Assembly (NCBI GenBank): GCA_018343915.1
Contig: JABRWF010000003.1
Span: 806,001 to 870,000, forward strand
Origin: Agroathelia rolfsii
Taxonomy: Eukaryota; Basidiomycota; Agaricomycetes; Amylocorticiales; Amylocorticiaceae
Reading direction: 5' to 3'
DNA length: 64,000 bases
Within the stretch, counting starts at the first letter, position 1. Every line of letters begins with the position of its first letter. A program made the translations under genes and the position numbers. Shown piece after piece: positions 23,879 to 34,545 of this stretch. The notes beneath the pieces were generated by a model. That model saw only the letters and a program-made list of their open reading frames with translations. It was not told where the DNA came from and did no database searches.

Positions 23879-25369
23879 ATGGCAGATATCTGTCAAGCAT
23901 CCCGAAGCTCCATAAATGATCTTCCGAGCGAGCTGCTTGGAGAGGTCTTCACATACACATTACCACAGTCCCCCAGGTTCCCGCGAGCTAGGACGAACGA
24001 ACCACCGTTACTGTTCTTTAACGTCTGCCGGAAATGGAGGGAAGTTGCACTGTCCACACCAGCTATCTGGACCCGTCTGTCCATACCAGATCCTAATACG
24101 GACAACTATACCTTTTTCAAGAGCTCGAGGATCGTTTCCAAGTGGTTCGCCCACGCGGGCGACATGCCCATTAGCTTTGAGCTTATGACTCGGTGTGAAG
24201 TCCTCAATAGTACGCAGCTGGATCTCGTGCTGTTCATTGTCAAGCAGTTGGCGAACATATCTCACCGGTGGCATAGTGTCAAGCTACATCTGCCCATGAA
24301 TTTCCCCACACTGCATGAGCTGATGAGCCTCCCCCTACCGCAACTCGGCGAACTCGAGCTCAACTGCAATCTGTATGGCTCAGGTGCCGGTCACAGAACG
24401 CTTCCAAGTACCATCACCACTGCGGCGGCGCTCGCATCATACGTGATGCCTGTGATGGCAGCCCCTTCCCTGCGCACACTCCGTGTGGGACCTACGGTGG
24501 ATTTGGACAGCCCGCAGCTGAATCTACCGTGGCAACAGATCACGCAAATCCATACCTGGATCGGCAGCTCTCGCGAGTTCGTCACCATGCTCGAGCAATC
24601 CCCTGCCCTTAGGCAGCTCATACTTATCTTCTCCGACTGGTGGGGCGCGTACACCTATCAGGACTTCCGACTCACGGAGCGCGTCACACACTCGGCACTG
24701 AAGCACCTCGTCATCAGCGCGCGCGACTACATGCATGATATTCGCGCGGCGTCGATGCACCTGTACGGCGCCAACTTCCCCAACCTCGACACGCTTGTCA
24801 TGCAGTCCGAGTCGAAATACGACGGGACCACGGATATTATCAAGCGTGCACGGTGGTGTCGCGGTGCTGCGATCTCCCTTCACAGCATCCTCGGCGGCAA
24901 GCCGGCGAGACTGATCCTGAGTCGCGTGTTCATCGACCATGACACGCTGGTCACGTTTCTGTACCAGCACCCGTTCGTGGAGCATCTCGTCCTCAGGGGC
25001 CTCAAGACGTCGCACGAATGTTTCCTAGGGCAGCTGACGGAGCTAAATGTGGGCAACTATGCGCTGTTGCCACGCTTAAAGTATCTCCGTGTGCTGCTTG
25101 ACCCTGATGTGCCGCCCGTCAGCCAGGTCGTGTTCGACAAGCTAGTCAACTCGAGGACAGCGGAGGAAAGCGCCGCGACGCACCTGGAGCTCGTCGTGGT
25201 TCGCTGGCGCGGCTCTGTCGTCAAGGCTCATCATTCTGACGATGCGGTGGACACGGCCTGTGTACAGTATATGTACGCTGCAAATGACGCTGCTTTGGCA
25301 TATAATGAGAAATGTGATCTGTGTGATGATGATATTGCTCCTAGATATGACGGACCTGGTACTGCTTGA
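23879..25369 (+). CDS. F-box protein with leucine-rich-like C-terminal region (A)
   Basis: Single exon, 496 residues from the ATG at 23879; the frame is open four codons further upstream but without an ATG. The F-box-like domain lies at about residues 12-65: INDLPSELLGEVFTYTLPQ, then FFNVCRKWREVALSTPAIW. The rest is a series of short strands and helices with Leu spacing (for example LRTLRVGP, LKHLVISA, VEHLVLRGL) typical of Agaricomycete F-box proteins. These are presumed SCF ubiquitin-ligase substrate adaptors that bind Skp1. Such genes form very large, fast-evolving families and the substrate cannot be guessed. A second member of the same kind is at 59861-61252. Confidence 0.88.
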   Translation: MADICQASRSSINDLPSELLGEVFTYTLPQSPRFPRARTNEPPLLFFNVCRKWREVALSTPAIWTRLSIPDPNTDNYTFFKSSRIVSKWFAHAGDMPISFELMTRCEVLNSTQLDLVLFIVKQLANISHRWHSVKLHLPMNFPTLHELMSLPLPQLGELELNCNLYGSGAGHRTLPSTITTAAALASYVMPVMAAPSLRTLRVGPTVDLDSPQLNLPWQQITQIHTWIGSSREFVTMLEQSPALRQLILIFSDWWGAYTYQDFRLTERVTHSALKHLVISARDYMHDIRAASMHLYGANFPNLDTLVMQSESKYDGTTDIIKRARWCRGAAISLHSILGGKPARLILSRVFIDHDTLVTFLYQHPFVEHLVLRGLKTSHECFLGQLTELNVGNYALLPRLKYLRVLLDPDVPPVSQVVFDKLVNSRTAEESAATHLELVVVRWRGSVVKAHHSDDAVDTACVQYMYAANDAALAYNEKCDLCDDDIAPRYDGPGTA

Positions 25370-25858
25370 CGGCACATATATGAAACTTTTTCTTTCTTTC
25401 TTTCTACGTTTTATCTAGTCTTATTTGTTTAGTATGCAGATGATAGCATAGTGCATAGTATTTTGTGGACTCGAGTCATATTTCAAGCTTGAACACGGGA
25501 GTTAGGATTATAATCTTTCATGCTAGGATTTGCAGATTTTTAGGTAGGCACTTTTGCCTGTCGTGGTCAGTCTTACAATACTTACGGGTATAAAAAATAG
25601 TTTGTTATATTCCTAAATTCGTCTTTGTCAAATTTTCGCCACTTAATCCATTAATTTCTAGTTCTCTTTCCTTCGTCTCGTGACAATCTACTAGAGCAGA
25701 GCGTTCCATTATGGTCGAAGTCTGAAATTTGTATGTCTGGAGAGGGGCAGATTAATTGCCCGTCTGAATCTCACTTGCAGCTAAAAGATACCCACTTTTC
25801 TTGATATATGCCAAGCCTTTTGGTTCCCTTCAAAACCAATTCAGGAAAAGCCAGAACG
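25370..25858. other. Intergenic, F-box to TPR remnant
   Basis: AT-rich; nothing coding seen. Confidence 0.5.
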
Positions 25859-26696
25859 ATGGAAGATAAAGAACCATCCCTCGTACGTGAGTTAGCTCGA
25901 TACGACCTAACAAAAGATTCATCTCCTAATCAAAAACTAAACTGACAGATCATGGCTGCTCATAGTAGGAGCAGTAGCAACACTCCTTTTGTCGACCCAA
26001 CACCAGAAGATGACATCGACCAAGCAATTTTGGCCGAGCAGTGGGCCGTCGAACTCTCCCCTGATGATCATCCCGATAAATCCAGCTTTCTGAACAGTCT
26101 GGCCAACTCACATTTCTCCCGGTTTGAGCGGTTTGGCAAGCTGGCAAAAATTGATCAGGCCATCCTGAGGAAAAAGGCGGCTACCCTTCTCATTCCAAAA
26201 GGTCGCGCTAATGAACCTGACTATTTCTACAGTCTGGGAAACATGTATCATGCTTGATTCGAGCGGACTCGCAGAGTAGCCGACATTGACGAGGCTATCT
26301 CAGCTAAGCAGAAGGCTGTGGATTCAATCCCTCAAAAATCTTTTTTTTTTTATCAAACCTGGCTATCTGAGTAGTCTCGGCGATTCCTATCGTACCAGGT
26401 TTGAGTGGTTTGACGGGAGGGACGATATCGACTGTGCAATGTCGGCAAAGCGTCATGCCGCGAGCCTATTGCCTACTGATCACGCAGACAAACCCGTTTA
26501 TTTTAATTCTTTGGGCAACATGTTTCATATACGGTCAGAGCGGTTCGGTGAAAAAGCAGATATTGGCAAGGCGATCCGAGCGAAGCAGATGGCCGTGGAT
26601 CTCACACCTGACGGGCATCCCAACAAACCTGGTTATTGGCACAGCCTGGGCAAATCTTTTCATTGGCGATTTGAGCGGTTCGAAAAAGTTGGATAA
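25859..26696 (+). pseudogene. Tetratricopeptide-repeat protein, broken N-terminal part
   Basis: Starts with a 24-nt exon (25859-25882, MEDKEPSL), a GT/AG intron, then an exon from 25949. The sequence is built of about 45-residue units of the type DIDQAILAEQWAVELSPDDH followed by N.LAN..F.RFERFGKL. These units are found in the large fungal TPR/CHAT-like proteins that carry dozens of copies. The frame is broken by an in-frame TGA (26255-26257) where an Arg would fit the repeat, and by a frameshift at a 12-base T run (26340-26351). It resumes in another frame (26352-26696, with further repeat units such as NSLGNMFHIRSERFG) and then stops. No downstream effector domain remains. I infer a pseudogene derived from a longer repeat protein. 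Confidence 0.8.
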
Positions 26697-27214
26697 GGAT
26701 TAGTCTAAATCTTAGTAAATGTTAAAATTTCGTGGCATTCCGTGAGTTGCACGACTAATGATATGAATTTCATAATAATTTCTCGTTAGCATCCGTTTGA
26801 GTCGATATTCTTCTGAGTAATGCTGTTGGAATTAGTGCCCCTACGGTAATTTTAGTAGTACTCTGAATCTCAATGACCGGCGAGAGATCTTTATATTCAC
26901 AGTGTAGAAACACAAAATACATATAAATTCATAATAAAAAAGAACAAGGTCTTAAAGGTTTCTTCAGTTTAGAGTGGAACAAAATATCCTCGTAACTTTT
27001 AGTTCAAATGTGTACATCGCGATATACTATTCAATTTGATATTCAAATAGCACCGCAATTTTAAAATCGACTACGTCCTCCTCTCAGGCTTCCTGCCATA
27101 CAAGGCATGGGTAACAGCGCAATGAGAATTATTATACGTAGTGGTACTACCTTGCCACTGCTACAAATTGTACATATATTACAGTATTGGTCGGGCATTT
27201 AGATTTCTGATGAC
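26697..27214. other. Intergenic
   Basis: AT-rich stretch between the converging TPR remnant and S9 peptidase gene; no feature seen. Confidence 0.5.
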
Positions 27215-29865
27215 TCAAAGAGCCGATTTGGGGCTCAGGTAGCGCTCCAGAAAGAGGACTTTAGCTGCGTTCGTGAATTCAATAACGCTCTTCTGCTTGA
27301 AACCTAATAAAACGGTAAGTCAGAGCATTGATTACTATTTTTTTCACTTACCATGCCCTTCCTTCTCGCATACCATCAATTCGCAATGGACCCCATTCTT
27401 TTTCAAGATTTCCCACATTCTAACAGCTTCTTCCACTGGCACTCTACTGTCGGTTTCACCATGAGCTATAGACAGAGGAATCGAAATCTTGTCGGCGTTG
27501 TTAAGTGGCGAGATCCGCTCTAGGAAGGCGCGGACCTCAGGGTTTGATTCGTCTCCATATTCCTTGCGTCGGTGATCCCTACGTCTGGGCGCAGTATTTT
27601 CTAGGAATGAAGGCCAGTGACCAATACCAAAGTTCGCCAAGCCACAAGTTAATTTGTCGGAAAAATGAGTTAAAGACGCCTGGCGGTGTGATATAAGCCC
27701 TGATAAGTGTAAACCGATGATAATTTATACGTACATAAACCATGTAGCCTCCGTCTGTAGAAATGAGATGAATACCTAATCTGCGCAAGCCATAATTATG
27801 ACTTACATGAACCGCCAGTAACAGCCACCCTAGAGGAATCGATCTCATTTGGCATATGAGCTTTGATGTGAGATAATAATGCGCCAATGTCCCTAAATAA
27901 CAGATGAGATAGATTATTCTGATATTCATACCAATAATTATACATACTTGACTGAATCCTCTCGTTTCTCGACATCATCTGCCGCCATATATTTTTTGCC
28001 ATATCCACTTGATCCGCGAACATTAGGATACATGACAGCCCAACCGAGCTCATTCATCAAATACCAATGTATAGGTCTGGCGTAATCGTTCATTCATTCA
28101 GCCTACAAAATTTGAGCCTCAAGGAAGAAAGAAGATCAACTCACAATCTGGTCTGAGATGTTGACTGACTTTCTGGTCCACCGTGGATTTGAATAACTAA
28201 AGGAACCACTTCTTTCCTATCCTTCGGATGATAGTACATGACGGGTACTTCCAATCCGTCAAAGCTCGGGAACCGTATCAATTCTGGTGGCCAAGTCTTG
28301 AAAGGTGGTAGTGGGGCAGCCGCTTGGGTGTATGCCTCGGTCTTGACGTGCAGGACCCATTCTCCCGTCTTGGTATCTTTTTCGACAGAGTCGAGCTGGG
28401 TGAGAAGATCTAGATGAGCAAGATAACCCCGAGACTTGTACGTGATGAGCTTGATAACGAGCTCGAACGGACGATCGTTGTTCTTATTTGAGCTATAGGA
28501 GATTCTGCCTCCGGGCCAGTCGGGCTTAATCTCGATTACCTTATCCTTCTGAGCGCCTACCAGGGGTACGCAGAAGAATGAGTCCCAGCCTTGCACATTC
28601 GCAGTGAAATAGACAATATCCCTTGTGACAAGTAGGTCATCAACGCCCCATGGAATTGGCCGAAGGGGGGATAAGGAAAGTTCAGGAGTGGTGATATGAA
28701 TAACCGTGCGCGTCTTGATATCATACGTGACCAAAGAGGTAAAGTCACCATACGCATCCGTATAGACGTATAGTAGATTTGGGGTGTCTGGGTTTTGCGA
28801 GAATTGTGGCTCGTGATAGACGGTCTGATTCTCACGTTCCGTAGCACCAGGCAAAACGAGGAGCTCAGGTTCGATGGGGTCAGAACCTGTGAGGTCAACA
28901 AGGTACATCGGAATGTATGTAGAGCCAATCACTGCACCAAGGAGCGCAGTGGAATCATCTGTAGAAATACTCCAAATCGTCCAATAGATTGTGCCCTTTG
29001 TTTTCTCGGTGCGAGGTGCAGTCACCAAGCGGGAAGGCAAAGAGAATCGATTAGAATTGAGGCTAGCACTCATTTTTGAGTCACGTAGATTGGACATGTA
29101 AACATGAGTGTCTTGATTGTTCCCTTTATTAGATGCAAAAGCGAAAAACCTAAGGTGGAAGCGATGGGTGAGTTATCCAATTACCGGAAGGGCGAGGATG
29201 ATTACTTGTTTGAGTGGGATACAACAACATTCCCGTATTTAAATTCGTCATGGGTGATACGCTCAATTCTTCCTTTTCCCGGGCTGTTGTTTAATTCTCC
29301 TTCGATCTTAGGAAACACTGTCTTTGGGTCGGTCTCTTCCCAGTATCGCCTGTTAACACTAGGAGGTTAATTAATACTCCATAATTCAGAATTCAAGACG
29401 CACCATAGCTGAAAGTTCTCGTTCCCATTCAAATCCATGGCAATAATAGCACCTCCGGCTCTCCACACCCCGCGCCAATCCTCTCCAAGAATGGGCCTGA
29501 AAGTATTTATGGTACGACCCGAGCCAATATCAAAATAAGTCAATCGCTCTAGGTCGTCCTGTTTCTTGGGGTCGCGGGGCATGCGATATATCTGCGCCAC
29601 CTGTTCAGATTCAGGTCGGTGCGAAACAAATATGCCTGCATCCACAGACGACTCTTTGATCTCCCGTTCAAATCCACGAGCGTCGAAACCTGGGGAAGAG
29701 GGTTTCTACTACCTGTATGGTGCAGGAAATAACTCAAATACCTCTCGCAGCATCCTCATACATCTTCATTCCATCAATGATACGTTGTGGTATCGTGGGC
29801 ACATCTTTAGATTTAATCTGGGGTGCAGGACGATCAAACTCTATGTGGGAATAATCGTACGGCAT
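27215..29865 (-). CDS. Serine peptidase of family S9 (prolyl oligopeptidase/acylaminoacyl-peptidase-like)
   Basis: Hydrolyses short peptides, possibly N-terminally blocked or after Pro/Ala; exact specificity cannot be read. Exons in coding order: 29865-29742, 29689-29404, 29349-29206, 29149-28145, 28076-27948, 27892-27807, 27754-27735, 27679-27352, 27303-27215, summing to 736 residues. The N-terminal two thirds is a beta-propeller-like region with repeated FAFASNKGN/NLLYVYTDAYGDFTSL-type blades. The C-terminal alpha/beta-hydrolase part shows IQIHGGP, PNVRGSSGYGK, nucleophile Ser591 in VTGGSYGGY, Asp in HGETDSRVP, and His in EGHGF. The residues right after the nucleophile are carried by a 20-nt exon (27754-27735). 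No signal peptide or membrane helix is seen, so it is probably cytosolic. Start chosen as the first in-frame ATG of exon 1; an additional upstream exon cannot be excluded. Confidence 0.92.
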
Positions 29866-30583
29866 TGTTGAAAGAGTGCTAGTATGAAAATGACTCAGAG
29901 ATAGCAGATAATGGTGTTGGTGCTTGGAGTGATCGAGGGAGTGTGTCCATCATGCTTATGAGCACTTGATATATCTTCCCCGGCCAAGCCCATTGATGTA
30001 CCAGTCGTTGTCATACATCATGCATCATCACAGACGTCTCCACTTCAAGTTGAGACACCGCCTATGGAACTAGTAGTTTGGTCTTGAGCTTATTGGTATT
30101 TGGTATCGGCAATATCATATCTTTCTGAGGCTATCATAAAGCTTCTACTTGAGAAAATATACATGTGCATCTACAGCTGGAAAATGCGATGAGTTATCTG
30201 AAATTAGATCGTGTGGATAGACATGGGTAAGGAATTAAAGTCATCAGTATTAATTTGCGACCATGGTAAGTCCGTGATCTTAATTGAAGGCGGTACTGAT
30301 CAACTCGATATGTACGCTTTGCACCTCAAAATTCGATACAGTTAGTGAACGGCCTGTGCCCCGAGTTTCACGGACTGTTTGGTTATCCCATATGCACGTG
30401 ACCTACAATGACTCAAATACTATTCGATTCCAGGGAACTGTTGAGATGTGAAAAATCTGAGTCAATACGAACTATCTCCCGAATATATTGTTTTCTGAAT
30501 TTTAATCAGATTCATCAAGCACTTGATGTAGGTAGTGGAATTTCGCCAGTCTTTGCGCAATATAACATTGCAAGGCAATAATA
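29866..30583. other. Intergenic between S9 peptidase and HIS3
   Basis: Promoter side of the S9 gene and 3' side of HIS3. No coding feature seen. Confidence 0.5.
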
Positions 30584-31481
30584 CTACAAGACACCTTTAG
30601 TACTTGGGACATCATCTCCCCCTGTCCTTTCTATCGCTTGTCTAATCGCAAGCGCAAGCGCTTTGAAGGCCGATTCCGCTCTGTAGTAGAAAACAGAGAA
30701 CAGTCAGAATAAAAGTATAGCAGTTCCCATCTATACTATCTTGCCTATGGTGATCATTTTGTCCACGCAGAACATCGACATGTAGGGTGACTCCGGAAGC
30801 CATAGCAAATGAATAGAAGATGTGAGGGAACATCTCGGTCGAAAGATCTCCAATTTTCTCGCGCTTCAGTCCCAAATCGGTGAAGCAGTATGGTCGTGAG
30901 CAAATGTCAATAACAGCGCGCGAAAGGGCCTATATTAACCCATGAGTAATAAGATCCTGGTAAGAAATTCGGCCAAGTTTTTATCTGGTAAATGTAAGAC
31001 TTGCCTCATCTAGGGGCGCGAATCCAGTACCGTAACGGCGAATACCCTTTACTTCACCCAGAGCCTGTTTGAAGGCGGTGCCGAGTGCAATAGCGCAATC
31101 CTGTAATCATTTTCCATCTTCGATAAGCAAAATGCTTTGACACAGAGGCCAATGTCGACATATCTGCAGTGTGGTGATCATCAATGTGCAAGTCGCCCTT
31201 GCATGTCATAGTCAGGGACATGCCACCGTGCTTGGCCAGAGCAGTGAACATCTACCCAACAAATAAGATAGACCGGGTATTGGACATGGTTCGTTTTTCA
31301 GGAAAATTTAAGTTGCTTGTATGCTAAGCACCAGACGCACATGGTCTAGGAAGCCAATGCCTGTGGAGACATTTATTGTCTGTGCTTTTGCCGTGCCAGG
31401 TGCACAGTCGAGATCAAGAAAGACCTCGATTTCTGTTTCACTCGTCTTGCGAGATATGGATGCGGTGCGTGCGGTGGCCAT
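30584..31481 (-). CDS. HIS3: Imidazoleglycerol-phosphate dehydratase (histidine biosynthesis)
   Basis: Removes water from imidazole glycerol phosphate, the sixth step of histidine synthesis (Mn-dependent, cytosolic). Exons in coding order: 31481-31341, 31251-31164, 31102-31005, 30929-30745, 30680-30584, giving 202 residues, the usual size. Metal-binding signatures are present in both half repeats: [43 protein letters not shown]. Splicing is unusual. Intron 1 is GT/AG. Intron 2 (31163-31103, 61 nt) begins ATATGT and ends TTAC, the only junction that preserves the ligand-bearing HTAED in frame. Introns 3 and 4 begin GCAAGT and GCAAGA (GC-AG). No canonical alternative keeps the conserved blocks. 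The start ATG gives [15 protein letters not shown], typical for the family. Divergent from MSS51, 112 bp away. Confidence 0.95.
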
Positions 31482-31593
31482 AGATGGTGAGTGGAAGTTG
31501 ATTGCAGCAATGGTGGTCACTGTACCGGTACGGCTGTTACATACGACGATGATATAATTTGCCAGTCGGAGCTCATAAGCATTTTCGACTTTC
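31482..31593. promoter_or_regulatory. Shared divergent promoter HIS3 / MSS51
   Basis: Only 112 bp separate the two start codons, so the two genes must share promoter DNA. The HIS3-strand frame is open through much of it, which makes an upstream HIS3 start possible, but no homology supports one. No obvious TATA box. Confidence 0.65.
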
Positions 31594-33472
31594 ATGTTTC
31601 TTCTACGGACGCGCACGGCAGCACTCCGTCCACAGTCCCTCGCCAGCTGGACCGCTCGCCAATGCAGGGCACCTCCATTATATGGGCCTAGTCATCCTCT
31701 GAATAGGCGTCTCCTATTTAACTTCCTCAGAAGATCTCGCAAGGAAAAGGTCGTCGAAGAGGCTCCTCCCGCACTCACAGACGATGACCTCTTCCAGCGT
31801 TTCTCGCACTCGCCTTTCCCTACTATAAAGGCTCGCGGCGAGGCCATACGTACACTCGCAAGATGTCCTGTCTGCACCTCCACGCACCAGCACGAGCATG
31901 CACATACGCAAGCCCAGCCTCAGAATGTGGCCTTTGACTGTCCCGACTGCGGTTTTCCAACTCACTGCTCGGAAGAACACTGGAGGGCGGACGAGGAGCA
32001 TGCCAAGTATTGCTCTAGGCTGAGGGAAGTCAACGAGGATGAGCATGACCTGCGCCGGGGTAGGAAGATGGGCGAATTCGAAATGCCTGGTGCGTTACAT
32101 CGTCGATGGCAGGTGTAGTGGGGAAACTAAGCATGTACCTTTTGTGCCCAGGTCCTCAGGCTTACGAAGAGGCTATATCCTTTGCCAACTGGGATGTCTT
32201 TTGGTATACTCGTGGATTCCCCTCCGTGGACACTGAACGGTCGCGCAGGCATTTGAGCAAGATCCTCACATATCCTATTTCTGTTGCGTCTACAATCCAC
32301 CAAAACAGTGGCCTTACAGTTGGTAATCAACGGTTGACCCCGGAGGGAAGTCGATCTCTTGCTGGTGGGTAGCTCAATATGTAAGGTATACTTCTTATGC
32401 TTATGAATATACAGCACTTCGCAGCACTCTTCACGTCTCTCCTGGCACTCCCGACACCGAAGAGGCGGGTGCAAACAAGGCTCAGATGCGTATATTCATC
32501 CTCGGAGCCAGAGCAGAGTCGTCTCTCCCACCGCACTTGTGGGAACAACTCTGCTTATGCTTCCCTTCTGCGCATTTCCATTTGTACTTCATTGGTCCTC
32601 AAGTTTCCCTACCCAGGCCGGCCAGTGAGATGAAGAAGCCAACGGCCAAGCCTGCTACCAGCACAACTACTGAAGAGACTACCCCTGATACCAAGAATGC
32701 TGAGGAACCACAGCAGCAGGCGGCAACTAACGCCGTGGCAGAAGGTGAAAATAAGGAACCTGAAAAGCCCGTATATCTCCCTAATGTATACGACCCTCCC
32801 ACACCTGCGCCTATCGTCCGTCACAAACGCACGCGATCTTCTCTTGAGGTCTATGGTGTCCCCTCGTATACCGTCCCATATACGCAGCAGCTCACCATTA
32901 CGGGTATGCAAGCCAACTATAGCGAAGTGCACGCCCAGTTCGCCGATACGCTCGATCCATACACCGACCTTTTCTTCTTCTTCTCCCCTGGCTTCGGCTT
33001 CCCATCTCCCAACCCTGAATCGCGCAACCCCGAGACGGGCGAGCCGTTGTTACAAATCGCGTCACCAACGGAGTGGGGCCCCGTCGTGCCCGCGCTACTC
33101 GCAAGCCGCTGCACGATTTTCGTGACGGGCTTCTCACCCGCCGACGTGGAGCGCGACGTTCGCTCGTTGGAGACCGCGCCAGGAGTTGCGGGCGAGTTTG
33201 ACTGGGTGATCACGCCCGGCCCGAACGCGTTCGGGAGCGAGAAGTGGGAGGTGGCTGATTTCGACCCGCGTGTGATGGTGAAGACGAATTGGGGTATTTG
33301 GGCTATGCGTGGCAAGACGAGGGAAGTGCGTGAGAAGCAGGGGTATAGTATTTTCCCTGATGGCACGTCGCCTGAGGCCCAGCAGGCGCAGGAGCAGGAG
33401 CAGACACAGTCGGAGGAGCCTCAGCCGCAGACGGAAAAGACGGAGACTAAGGAGACGAAGGAAGCCTCATGA
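31594..33472 (+). CDS. MSS51: MSS51-like mitochondrial protein with MYND-type zinc finger
   Basis: In yeast Mss51 activates translation of COX1 mRNA and helps couple Cox1 synthesis to cytochrome oxidase assembly. Exons 31594-32089, 32152-32364, 32415-33472 give 588 residues (yeast about 436). The N-terminus is rich in Arg/Ser/Ala without acidic residues ([19 protein letters not shown]), fitting a mitochondrial presequence. The zinc finger begins CPVC (Cys91, Cys94) and continues [15 protein letters not shown] and [19 protein letters not shown], the family hallmark. It is followed by [20 protein letters not shown] and a C-terminal domain ([32 protein letters not shown]). A Thr/Glu/Ala-rich insertion (about residues 310-370) and a Gln/Glu-rich tail make it longer than the yeast protein. 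Confidence 0.92.
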
Positions 33473-34545
33473 TCTCCTTGGTTCACACTTACATATTAGG
33501 TGCATTTTTCCTTTTGCCCTCTTCCTCCCTGGTTCGTCGTACAAAACGGTCAGTGTTATAGACGCCAACCAGATCTTATAATATGCATCTTCAGTAGCAA
33601 AATGATCCATAATGAAACCATCTCCACTGACACTCAAGTACATGCGTGACTCTGACGACGTATCCCAGTCTTAATTTGATTATTTTCTACCCCCGTACAC
33701 TTAATTTGAACCATCAAATTGTATTCATATACACAGCAAAAATTGGCAAGTAGCGCAAGCATGAAATCACATGTATATATCCTATAAATTCTAATCTTCT
33801 CTTGAATATGATCCCGTATTATTTGCTTGTTCCTGAGAGTAGGCGGGTTAGTATAAAAGAGAAAAGCTGACAGCTCGAAGCAGGCCCATGCCCGCCTGAG
33901 AGTTTGACAGCACGAAGGCTACTTATGTTTTGGTCCACAATATCAACCTATATCTTCACTGCAGCAACATGTCGAAACGCCTCACAAAAAGATAAAAGAT
34001 AAAAAATAAACAAGAAAATAACAGTTTTTTTTTGACACCAAGTCCATCCGTATCTGTGCTCAAAGAAGAAGAAAAAAGTGGAAGACAAAAATAGTGAAGG
34101 TAGTGTAATACAATATATATATATATATATATATAACAGCAGTAGTAGTATCTACGAAATGACGGTAGTCCTAGTGGTAGCTGTAGCAATGACAAATAGT
34201 GTCAGCGGTGAAAAAAAATAAGAAAAAAAAATCAATCCTTGGCGTTCGTAAGGTAAGCCCAATGTGAAAAGAAGAAAATTCAATAACTACAAAATAGCAG
34301 AATGTTCAATTGTGGTAGGGAGGAGAAAAGGGAGCGACAAGGTGGTGCAAGATAGTGGAAAGGAGTGGAACATGCAAGAAATTAGTACATGTATACAGGG
34401 GATGTACGGATGTTATGTATGTTTCGAGTCACACGAAGGGAAAGAACAAACGTCAGAGTTCAAGGTCAACAACAAGAATGGATGTGATGCAAATGCCAAT
34501 AGAGAGAAACGAAAAAGAGTGAGCGAAAAAAAAGGGGGGGGGGAA
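33473..34545. other. Intergenic between converging MSS51 and GH5-B
   Basis: 3' flanks of both genes; A-rich, with an (AT)n tract at 34113-34135 and a G-run just before the GH5-B stop. No gene seen. Confidence 0.5.
34113..34135. repeat. (AT)n microsatellite
   Basis: About eleven perfect AT units. Confidence 0.9.
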
